Assembly (NCBI GenBank): GCA_902795835.1
Contig: CADBNA010000069.1
Span: 1-6,485, forward strand
DNA: 6,485 nucleotides
Source of the DNA: an uncultured Lachnospiraceae bacterium
Lineage (GTDB): Bacteria > Bacillota_A > Clostridia > Lachnospirales > Lachnospiraceae
Reading direction: 5' to 3'
Below the pieces are notes generated by a model, which saw only the letters and a list, made by a program, of their open reading frames with translations, did no database searches and was not told where the DNA came from. This document shows, one piece after another, positions 1-5,990 of the stretch (position 1 is the first letter of the stretch; each line of letters begins with the position of its first letter). Made by a program: the position numbers and the translations under genes.

Positions 1-1224
1 GCCAACGGCGAAGATGTCACCATCAGCATCCTTCACTTCAAGACAGAAGTGGCGGATCAGATTGAGGATGCCATTGCCGCTTATGAAGAGGAGCATCCGA
101 ACGTAACGATCACAACACAGGTGTCCAATGACTACAACTCTGACCTGAAGGCCAGAATGAGTTCTTCCGACAAGCCCACTATCTACAACCTGGACGGCGC
201 CGAGGACCTGAAGGAGTGGGAAGGCTATTATGAGGATCTGTCCGATCAGCCGTGGGTCGGCGAAGTGTTCGAGGGTTACCTGGACAACATGACCCTGGAC
301 GGCAAAGTGTACGGACTGCCTATGTCTGTGGAAGGCTACGGCTTTATTTACAACAAGGCAATCTTTGACGCCGCCGGCATCGACCTGGCATCCTGTGTAA
401 CAGTTGATGATTTCGACAAAGCCTTTGGCGAGCTGAAAGAGAAGATTGACAACGGAGATCTGGCAGAGGATTATCCGGACCTTGCCGCCGTCCTCAGCTT
501 CCCGGCCGGTGAAGGATGGGTTCCCGGACTGCATACTTCCAATGTCTTCCTGTCAGCTGAGTTTGAGGGCAGTGCTGCTGCCGCTGCCGAGGCTGAGGGC
601 ATCGAGTTCAAATATGGCGATGACTTCCAGAAGCTGGTTGACCTGCAGGTGAAGTACACGGCTGACGCGGAAGAGCCCTCTCTCCTGAATGCCGTTGATT
701 ACTCTTCACAGATGTCTGACCTGCTCACGGAAACCGTAGCTGTGATCCAGCAGGGCAACTGGATTTCTTCCGAAGTCATGAATACCGATGAGGAGCTTCT
801 CGGCAAGCTTGACATGGTTGCCATGCCCAGCACCGAAGCCACAGCGGGCACTCTGCCGGTAGGCGTGAACACCAACTGGGTTGTCAATGCGCAGGCAGAT
901 GCGAACCAGATTGAGGCCGCCAAGGATTTCCTGAACTGGCTGTATACCTCTGAGACCGGCAAGGACTTCGTCATCAATCAGTTTGGCTTTATCCCGGTTA
1001 TGAGCGGTTATGAAGACTTTGAGATTGAGAATCCGCTGATCAATGCCATCATCCGTTACAGCGGCGACGGCAAGACCACCAACTGGGTCATTGCCGCCTA
1101 TCCTGCAGGATGGTCTGACGGTGTCTGCGGCAGCGACATCCAGGCATACCTGGCAGGTGAGAAGACCTGGGATGAGGTGATCTCCGACTGCGTCGAGCAG
1201 TGGAAGGCCCTTAAGACACAGTAA
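1..1224 (+). CDS. Extracellular sugar-binding protein of a CUT1 ABC transporter (5' end missing)
   Basis: This is the substrate-binding lipoprotein of an ABC importer, which captures a sugar or oligosaccharide outside the membrane and delivers it to the two permeases encoded next. The frame is open from base 1 for 407 codons to TAA at 1222-1224. The N-terminus, where a signal peptide and lipobox cysteine would be expected, lies left of the window, so the GTG at 49 is not a true start. Numbered from the first window codon, the usual solute-binding protein family 1 opening (AIAAYEEEHPNVTI) is at about 25-38. The family signature VYGLPMSVEGYGFIYNK is at about 103-119. An IQQGNWI segment at about 249-255 is the conserved region carrying a tryptophan that often stacks on sugar. 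GTLPVGVNTNWVV follows at about 283-295. The C-terminus (VEQWKAL) is typical. The protein is acidic, as usual for such binding proteins. Downstream genes suggest an alpha-glucoside ligand, but the sequence alone does not fix the sugar. Confidence 0.93.
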   Translation, partial: ANGEDVTISILHFKTEVADQIEDAIAAYEEEHPNVTITTQVSNDYNSDLKARMSSSDKPTIYNLDGAEDLKEWEGYYEDLSDQPWVGEVFEGYLDNMTLDGKVYGLPMSVEGYGFIYNKAIFDAAGIDLASCVTVDDFDKAFGELKEKIDNGDLAEDYPDLAAVLSFPAGEGWVPGLHTSNVFLSAEFEGSAAAAAEAEGIEFKYGDDFQKLVDLQVKYTADAEEPSLLNAVDYSSQMSDLLTETVAVIQQGNWISSEVMNTDEELLGKLDMVAMPSTEATAGTLPVGVNTNWVVNAQADANQIEAAKDFLNWLYTSETGKDFVINQFGFIPVMSGYEDFEIENPLINAIIRYSGDGKTTNWVIAAYPAGWSDGVCGSDIQAYLAGEKTWDEVISDCVEQWKALKTQ

Positions 1225-1272
1225 GGGATTTCCTGCACCGCGACAGCAATTTGATACAGCTCTTATAAAAGC

Positions 1273-1301
1273 TTCCGGGCGTCATAAAAAAACGCCCGGA
1301 A
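1273..1301 (+). promoter_or_regulatory. Intercistronic stem-loop between binding-protein and permease genes
   Basis: A perfect 10-bp G+C-rich stem (TTCCGGGCGT at 1273-1282 with ACGCCCGGAA at 1292-1301) encloses a 9-nt A-rich loop. After a C/A mismatch, three more pairs extend it (1269-1271 with 1303-1305). No uridine run follows the 3' arm; the sequence goes directly into the ribosome binding site of the permease gene at 1309-1315. It is therefore unlikely to be a complete intrinsic terminator. Hairpins in this position are known in malE-malF type operons, where they stabilise the upstream message or attenuate read-through so that binding protein is made in excess over permease. That role is inferred here. 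No convincing promoter is seen in the 96-nt gap, so the permeases are probably expressed by read-through. Confidence 0.75.
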
Positions 1302-1308
1302 ACTTCTT

Positions 1309-1315
1309 AAAGGAG
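1309..1315 (+). promoter_or_regulatory. Ribosome binding site of the first permease gene
   Basis: AAAGGAG lies 5 nt before the ATG at 1321, a strong Shine-Dalgarno match that settles the start. It begins only 7 nt after the stem of the 1273-1301 hairpin, so that structure could influence ribosome access. Confidence 0.8.
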
Positions 1316-1320
1316 AAAAA

Positions 1321-2184
1321 ATGAAGAAAAAACTGGGATTTTGGGTATTTGTTCTTCCTACTTTGATACCGTTTATTATTGTCGTTCTGATACCGGCCTT
1401 CATGGGCCTGTATTATTCACTGACAGACTGGAACGGTGTCGGAAGCTCCGCAAATCTGATCGGCCTGGAAAACTTTAAATTCATTTTCACGCAGGATCCG
1501 GACTTTGTGACTTCTTTTATAAGAACTATCTTTTTCTCGCTGGTCTGCATTGTTGTCATCAATGTCATCGCGTTTTTCCTGGCTCTGCTGGTCACACAGA
1601 AGATCAAGGGCTCCAATTTCATGAGAAGCGCGTTTTTCGTTCCCAACCTGATCGGCGGACTGCTTCTGGGCTTTATCTGGAAGTTCATTTTCACACAGAT
1701 TTTCGACGCCTTCGGCAAGACCATCGGCGCCAAGTTCCTGCGGGGATGGCTGTCCACTCCGACCACCGCGATGGTCGCGCTGGTCATCGTGGTTACCTGG
1801 CAGCTGGCCGGCTATATGATGCTGATTTACATCGCACAGCTACAGAATATTTCCGAAAGCGTGCTGGAGGCTTCCGTGATTGACGGCGCCAACAGCTGGC
1901 ACAGACTGAAGAGCATCACGCTTCCGCTCTGCCGCCCGGCTTTCACCACCTGCCTGTTCCTGACGATCTCCAACACTTTCAAATTATACGATCAGAACCT
2001 CTCCCTTACCGGCGGAGGTCCATACGGAAAATCCGAACTCGTCGCGCTGAACATCTACAATACGGCCTTTAACTACAATTTCATGGGCCGCGCGCAGGCG
2101 AAGGCTGTTATTTTCCTGATCGTTATCATTATTGTCAGCGTTACCCAGCTGAGCATTTCCAAGAAAGGGGAGGTTGAACTGTAA
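1321..2184 (+). CDS. Sugar ABC transporter permease, MalF/UgpA type
   Basis: This is one of two membrane subunits of a CUT1-type importer (binding-protein-dependent transport inner membrane component family), forming the translocation channel with the next gene's product. At 287 residues it has the normal length for the short MalF-like subunits of Gram-positive bacteria (MsmF, UgpA, LacF type). Hydrophobic segments fall at about 7-31, 69-93, 103-124, 150-173, 206-222 and 261-278, giving the expected six spans. The cytoplasmic EAA loop that docks the ATPase is at 183-202: EASVIDGA, then ITLPL. The segment LTGGGPYGKSE (229-239) before the last span is characteristic of MalF-like permeases. The start is fixed by AAAGGAG 5 nt upstream. 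The stop overlaps the following permease start (TAATG). Substrate cannot be read from this subunit. Confidence 0.94.
   Translation: MKKKLGFWVFVLPTLIPFIIVVLIPAFMGLYYSLTDWNGVGSSANLIGLENFKFIFTQDPDFVTSFIRTIFFSLVCIVVINVIAFFLALLVTQKIKGSNFMRSAFFVPNLIGGLLLGFIWKFIFTQIFDAFGKTIGAKFLRGWLSTPTTAMVALVIVVTWQLAGYMMLIYIAQLQNISESVLEASVIDGANSWHRLKSITLPLCRPAFTTCLFLTISNTFKLYDQNLSLTGGGPYGKSELVALNIYNTAFNYNFMGRAQAKAVIFLIVIIIVSVTQLSISKKGEVEL
2167..2173 (+). promoter_or_regulatory. Ribosome binding site of the second permease gene, inside the first
   Basis: GGGGAGG lies within the last codons of the upstream permease, 10 nt before the ATG at 2184. Together with the TAATG stop-start overlap (2182-2186) it indicates translational coupling, which would help equalise production of the two channel subunits. 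Confidence 0.7.
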
Positions 2185-3008
2185 TGAAGACAATGCACAA
2201 ATCAACAAAAATTGTCCTGATTATCATCGGCCTGTTCCTTGCCATTGTCTGGCTCAGTCCGATGCTGATCATCCTGATGAATTCCTTCAAGGGCCAGAAG
2301 GAGATTATGAAAAACATCCTGGGTCTTCCGGAGGCGCTGGGGTTTGGCAATTATGCGCAGGCCTTTGACAAGATGAAATTCGGAACGGCATTTCTTAATT
2401 CCATTATGATTACCGTTATTTCCTGCGGCCTGCTGGCTGTCCTTTCATCCATGGCTGCCTGGAAGCTCTGCCGCACGAAGTCGGCGCTGAGCCGTGTTCT
2501 GTACCTGATCTATGCGTCTGCCATGCTGATTCCCTTCCAGTGCGTCATGCTTCCTCTGGTTAGATGGATGGACACTCTTCATCTGATGAGCCGCCCGGGC
2601 CTGATTTTCATGTATATCGGCTTTGGCTGCAGTATGTCCATGATCCTGGTGCACGGCTTTATCAAAAACGTTCCGCTGGAGCTGGAAGAGGCTGCTGCCC
2701 TGGACGGCGCCAATCAGTTCCAGACATTTTTCATGGTTGTATTCCCGCTGATCAAGAACATGGTCATCACCGTGACGATCCTGAACGTCATGTGGATCTG
2801 GAACGACTTCCTGCTTCCCTCCCTGATTATCAATAAAGAGGGCATGCAGACCCTGCCGCTCCGCACCTACATGTTCTTCGGACAGTATTCCAGAAGATGG
2901 GATCTGGCTACGGCTTCTCTGGTCCTGACGATTATCCCGGTCATCATTTTCTATCTGACCTGTCAGAAGTGGATCGTCAAGGGCGTTACCGACGGCGCCG
3001 GAAAGTAA
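2184..3008 (+). CDS. Sugar ABC transporter permease, MalG type
   Basis: This is the second channel subunit of the importer, partner of the MalF-like protein encoded immediately upstream and overlapping it by 1 nt. At 274 residues it has the usual MalG/UgpE/MsmG length. Hydrophobic spans are visible at about 8-32, 70-93, 104-127, 138-158, 187-206 and 242-262. The EAA loop at 168-188 is textbook: EEAAALDGANQ followed by VFPL. It is the expected contact with an ATP-binding subunit. The short sequence WIWNDFLLP (204-212) and the C-terminal GVTDGAGK (267-274) are both typical of MalG-like proteins, whose tails usually end in a G-x-T-x-G-A-x-K pattern. No ATPase gene follows; an MsmK/MsiK-type protein shared among transporters is the likely energiser (inference from known Gram-positive systems). 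Confidence 0.94.
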   Translation: MKTMHKSTKIVLIIIGLFLAIVWLSPMLIILMNSFKGQKEIMKNILGLPEALGFGNYAQAFDKMKFGTAFLNSIMITVISCGLLAVLSSMAAWKLCRTKSALSRVLYLIYASAMLIPFQCVMLPLVRWMDTLHLMSRPGLIFMYIGFGCSMSMILVHGFIKNVPLELEEAAALDGANQFQTFFMVVFPLIKNMVITVTILNVMWIWNDFLLPSLIINKEGMQTLPLRTYMFFGQYSRRWDLATASLVLTIIPVIIFYLTCQKWIVKGVTDGAGK

Positions 3009-3050
3009 GTGCAGGCAGGAAACCCTGTCTTACCGGGATGGCTGCAGATT

Positions 3051-3078
3051 ATTACTGACCTGAGTAATTGACCTGAGT
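3051..3078 (+). repeat. Short direct and inverted repeats upstream of the glucosidase gene
   Basis: TGACCTGAGT occurs twice, at 3056-3065 and 3069-3078, 13 nt apart start to start. The first copy also sits within an inverted repeat, ATTACT (3051-3056) and AGTAAT (3063-3068), separated by 6 nt. The pair lies between the permease stop and the glucosidase ribosome binding site. It could be a slippage duplication or a small regulator site. No promoter is recognisable next to it, so function is unknown. Confidence 0.5.
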
Positions 3079-3095
3079 GAAAAAAGGAGAAGGAT

Positions 3096-4766
3096 ATGGC
3101 TGAAAAAAAGGACTGGTGGAAGCGGTCTGTTGTCTACCAGATCTATCCCCGGAGCTTCTGCGATTCCAACGGAGACGGCATCGGGGATCTACCCGGCATC
3201 ACTTCCCGGCTGGAGTATATCAGAAAACTGGGGACAGACGTCATATGGCTGTCCCCGGTATACCGCTCCCCGAATGTGGACAACGGGTATGACATCGCCG
3301 ACTATGAGCAGATCATGGATGAATTCGGCACGATGGAAGACTTTGACGCCATGCTGGCCAAAGCGCATGAACTGGGTCTGAAAATCATGATGGACCTGGT
3401 TGTCAATCACACTTCCGACCAGCACAGATGGTTTCAGGAGAGCAGAAAAGGACCGGAAAACCCCTATCGGGATTACTACATCTGGAAGAAACCCGTGGAC
3501 GGGCATGTGCCGAACAACTGGGGCGCCTCCTTTGGTGCCGGATCCGTGTGGGAATGGGATGAGAAGTCGCAGATGTACTATCTCCATCTCTTTGCAAAGC
3601 AGATGCCGGATCTCAACTGGGACAACCCGAAGCTCCGGGAGGAAGTCTTCTCCATGATGCGGCGCTGGCTGGAAAAGGGAGTCGACGGATTCCGGATGGA
3701 TGTCATCAATCTGATCGGCAAAGACCCGGCTTTCCCGGACGGTGAGATCACCGTACATGAGTTCTCGGATTTTTACCCGGTGGTTGCCAATCACCCGAAA
3801 GTCCATGAGTACCTGCGGCAGATGTACCGGGAGGTTCTCTCGCAGTATGAGACCATTACGGTCGGAGAGACGCCGAATGCCACAGTAGAAGACGCAAAGA
3901 TCTACACAGCGGAAGACGAAAACAGAGAGCTGAATATGATCTTCCAGTTCGACCATATGGGCACGGACAACGGCATTCACGGGAGATGGAGTGATAAAAA
4001 GCTGTATCTTCCGGACCTGAAAAAGGCTATGAGCAGCTGGGAAGACGGCCTGTACGGCTGCGGGTGGAACAGCCTCTACTGGGACAATCATGACCAGCCC
4101 AGGGCGGTTTCCCGCTTCGGGAACGACTCCCCGGAATACCGCGTCATCTCCGCGAAGATGCTGGGAACCTGCCTGCATATGATGCAGGGCACACCGTATG
4201 TCTTCCAGGGCGAAGAACTGGGCATGACCAATATCTGTCTGAACATAGACGAGTACGAGGACATCGATACCCTGGATTCCTATCATCAGTATGTGGAACT
4301 CGAGGGCATGCCCCATGAAGAGATGATGCGGTATATCCACAGGAGAAGCCGTGACAACGCCCGCACCCCCATGCAGTGGAGCGCGGAAGAAAACGGCGGC
4401 TTCACCACCGGCAAACCGTGGTTCCTGGTAAATCCGAACTACACGGAAATCAACGCGGCCTCCCAGGTGGATGACCCGGATTCCGTGTTCAGCTACTACC
4501 GCAGGCTGATCGCTCTCCGCAAGGAGATGGACATCATCGTCTACGGAAAGTATCAGCTGCTGCTCCCGGAAGATGAGAACCTCTGGGTGTATACCCGGGA
4601 GTACCAGGGCGAAAAGCTGCTGGTTGTCTGCAGCTTTGCCGACAGAGAACTGGAATTCGCCGTGCCGGAGGAATTCTCCGGGGCGGAGCGCCTGATCGGC
4701 AACTATCCCTCTGTCGAAGAAAATAAGGTACGGCCTTACGAGGCATATGTACTCTACAAAAAGTAA
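3096..4766 (+). CDS. GH13 alpha-glucosidase, oligo-1,6-glucosidase / DexB type
   Basis: This is a cytoplasmic retaining alpha-glucosidase predicted to release glucose from the non-reducing end of imported short alpha-glucosides. All GH13 landmarks are present in its 556 residues, the usual size for oligo-1,6-glucosidases. The calcium-loop DSNGDGIGD is at 23-31. Region I is DLVVNH (100-105). Region V is MPDLNW (170-175). Region II, GFRMDVINLI (198-207), carries nucleophile Asp202. Region III, VGETP (256-260), carries acid/base Glu258. Region IV, DNHDQPR (330-336), carries Asp333. The later motif RDNARTPMQW (419-428) and GFTTGKPW (435-442) with VNPNY (445-449) are shared with MalL/DexB proteins. 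Val203 after the nucleophile is the residue associated with alpha-1,6 preference; alpha-1,4 maltases tend to have Ala or Thr there. There is no signal peptide. AGGAG lies 6 nt before the ATG. Trehalose-6-phosphate hydrolase is a related alternative, but the ABC transporter context (unphosphorylated import) argues against it. Confidence 0.93.
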   Translation: MAEKKDWWKRSVVYQIYPRSFCDSNGDGIGDLPGITSRLEYIRKLGTDVIWLSPVYRSPNVDNGYDIADYEQIMDEFGTMEDFDAMLAKAHELGLKIMMDLVVNHTSDQHRWFQESRKGPENPYRDYYIWKKPVDGHVPNNWGASFGAGSVWEWDEKSQMYYLHLFAKQMPDLNWDNPKLREEVFSMMRRWLEKGVDGFRMDVINLIGKDPAFPDGEITVHEFSDFYPVVANHPKVHEYLRQMYREVLSQYETITVGETPNATVEDAKIYTAEDENRELNMIFQFDHMGTDNGIHGRWSDKKLYLPDLKKAMSSWEDGLYGCGWNSLYWDNHDQPRAVSRFGNDSPEYRVISAKMLGTCLHMMQGTPYVFQGEELGMTNICLNIDEYEDIDTLDSYHQYVELEGMPHEEMMRYIHRRSRDNARTPMQWSAEENGGFTTGKPWFLVNPNYTEINAASQVDDPDSVFSYYRRLIALRKEMDIIVYGKYQLLLPEDENLWVYTREYQGEKLLVVCSFADRELEFAVPEEFSGAERLIGNYPSVEENKVRPYEAYVLYKK

Positions 4767-4798
4767 TCATTAAAATATTGCAGAGGCCGCAGCACGAA

Positions 4799-4951
4799 GC
4801 ATATGAGGTGCATAGATCTTCTGAAGGAAACCTTCGCAGACGCCGGCACTTAGCGAAAACAAGTGTGTAAGCACGCAGTTTGAGCTTAGTGCCGCTGCGT
4901 CGAGAAAGAGCGCAAGCGTTTTCCGGAAGAAGATTTATGCACCTCATATGC
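4799..4951. repeat. Structured palindromic intergenic element with 24-bp terminal inverted repeats
   Basis: The ends (4799-4822 and 4928-4951) are inverted repeats of 24 bp: 16 perfect pairs, one G/T position (4815/4935), then 7 more perfect pairs. The interior folds by eye into three arms. Arm 1 is GAAGG-AAA-CCTTC (4823-4835). Arm 2 pairs 4839-4843 with 4897-4901, 4844-4850 with 4888-4894 and 4852-4854 with 4884-4886. It then has a GA/GA facing pair, 4857-4860 with 4878-4881, and 4863-4866 with 4871-4874 around a GTAA loop. Arm 3 pairs 4904-4908 with 4919-4923 and 4910-4911 with 4916-4917 around a GCAA loop. Possible identities are a MITE or ERIC/Correia-like dispersed element (the Correia family has similar length and end-repeat size, but no sequence relation is claimed), a structured RNA, or a transcription barrier after the sugar operon. 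ATTGC occurs at 4777-4781 and again right after the element at 4952-4956, but it does not abut the left end, so it is not a clean target duplication. No protein gene is supported here. Confidence 0.8.
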
Positions 4952-4993
4952 ATTGCTATCACTTTCTTATCTAATGCATTTTTCCCCGTGTCA

Positions 4994-5002
4994 TGGTAAA
5001 AT
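4994..5002 (+). promoter_or_regulatory. Probable extended -10 promoter for the MoxR operon
   Basis: TGGTAAAAT reads as an extended -10 element (TGn followed by TAAAAT at 4997-5002, one mismatch from TATAAT). The expected -35 region around 4974-4980 is A+T-rich but matches TTGACA poorly, as is common for extended -10 promoters. It would give a leader of roughly 20 nt before the ATG at 5031. Its position downstream of the palindromic element fits a separate transcription unit for the next genes. Confidence 0.5.
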
Positions 5003-5030
5003 AGCCTAAGGAAACAAAGGGGCTTTACCT

Positions 5031-5990
5031 ATGAATACAAAGGATACCGCGGAGGCTCTGCTCCGGGAGACGAAAAAAATCATTATCGGCAAGGAGGACA
5101 CCATCCGGCTGGTCCTGGCTGCCCTGCTGTCCGGCGGCCATGTGCTGCTGGAAGACCTGCCCGGCAGCGGCAAGACGACGCTGGTGCGCACACTGGCGCT
5201 TGCGCTGGGCTGTGATTTCCGGCGGCTGCAGTTTACGCCGGATCTTCTGCCGTCGGATGTGGTCGGGATGACGGTCTTCAACCAGAAGACGGGGGATTTT
5301 GAAGAGAAGAACGGGCCGGTTTTTACGAATCTGCTGCTGGCGGATGAGATCAACCGGGCGATTCCGCGCACGCAGTCGGCGCTTCTGGAGGCTATGGAGG
5401 AGCGGCAGGTGACGATTGAGGGAATCAGCCGCCCGTTGCCGGAGCCTTTTTTTGTAATGGCGACACAGAACCCGGTGGAGAAGGAGAGCACGTTTCCGCT
5501 CCCGGCGGCGCAGCTGGACCGTTTTTTCCTGAAACTGACCATGGGATATCCTTCCGTGGAAGAAGAAATGGATATGCTGACCGGGCTGGGGGATGCGACG
5601 CCATATGAAAAGGTGTCGGCCGTATCGTCCCCGGAAGCCCTGCTTCGGCTGCGGGGAGAGATCACTTCGGTGACCATCACGAAGGATATCAGGCGCTATA
5701 TCGTGGAGCTGGTGCAGGCAACGCGAAATCATCCCTCGCTGCTGCTGGGAGCCAGTCCCCGGGGATCCCGGACACTTTATCAGGGCGGCAAGTCGCTGGC
5801 GGCTATGGCCGGCCGTGATTACGTGATACCGGAGGATATACAGCAGCTGTTCCTGCCTGCCCTTGCGCACCGGGTCACGCTGACCGGTGAGGCCAGATAC
5901 AGCGGCAGAAAGGCAGAGACTGTTCTGGAGGAGATCCTGGCAAAGACGGAGGTTCCCCCGTATCGCAGGGACCGGTTCCGCCATGAATGA
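5031..5990 (+). CDS. MoxR-family AAA+ ATPase
   Basis: This is a cytosolic AAA+ ATPase of the MoxR group, chaperone-like proteins thought to drive assembly or activation of partner complexes, often together with DUF58 or VWA-domain proteins. Its 319 residues match the usual length. The Walker A region is LPGSGKTT (43-50), with Lys48 for phosphate binding. QFTPDLLPSDVVG (67-79) is a MoxR hallmark. Walker B is LLLADEINRA (101-110), with Asp105 and Glu106. Sensor 1 is in ATQNP (144-148). FPLPAAQLDRF (155-165) is the conserved MoxR segment carrying a candidate arginine finger (Arg164). GASPRGSRTL (240-249) is the sensor-2 region in the C-terminal lid. All catalytic motifs look intact. AAAGGGG (5016-5022) lies 8 nt before the ATG and supports the start. 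The next gene overlaps its end by 8 nt. The molecular target cannot be named from sequence. Confidence 0.93.
   Translation: MNTKDTAEALLRETKKIIIGKEDTIRLVLAALLSGGHVLLEDLPGSGKTTLVRTLALALGCDFRRLQFTPDLLPSDVVGMTVFNQKTGDFEEKNGPVFTNLLLADEINRAIPRTQSALLEAMEERQVTIEGISRPLPEPFFVMATQNPVEKESTFPLPAAQLDRFFLKLTMGYPSVEEEMDMLTGLGDATPYEKVSAVSSPEALLRLRGEITSVTITKDIRRYIVELVQATRNHPSLLLGASPRGSRTLYQGGKSLAAMAGRDYVIPEDIQQLFLPALAHRVTLTGEARYSGRKAETVLEEILAKTEVPPYRRDRFRHE

Noticed and set aside
1251..1269. TTGATA and TATAAA as a promoter for the permease genes
   Set aside because: The two hexamers are only 7 nt apart, far too close for a sigma-A type promoter, and no other good pair lies in the gap.
1273..1301. Hairpin read as a Rho-independent terminator ending the binding-protein gene
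   Set aside because: No uridine run follows the stem on the + strand and the next gene's ribosome binding site starts within 8 nt; an intercistronic regulatory or stabilising hairpin is the better reading.
3189..4340. Long open frame (383 codons) on the - strand inside the glucosidase gene
   Set aside because: It is fully antisense to a GH13 gene with all catalytic motifs intact, shows no family motifs, and reads as codon-bias shadow of the real gene.
4799..4951. Palindromic element as an integron attC site, a CRISPR repeat or a tRNA
   Set aside because: The attC core triplets and conserved ends are absent, there is no repeat-spacer periodicity, and no tRNA arms (T-loop consensus or CCA-proximal acceptor) can be recognised.
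4534..4962. Open frame on the - strand running through the palindromic element into the glucosidase 3' end
   Set aside because: Half is antisense to the glucosidase and half is palindromic repeat; the Cys/Arg-rich product has no domain and there is no convincing ribosome binding site. Such frames are common artefacts over structured repeats.
4974..4984. ATGCAT palindrome followed by five T's as an intrinsic terminator
   Set aside because: The palindrome is only 6 bp with no loop, so it cannot form a terminator hairpin; the T-run is more likely part of the A+T-rich promoter region.
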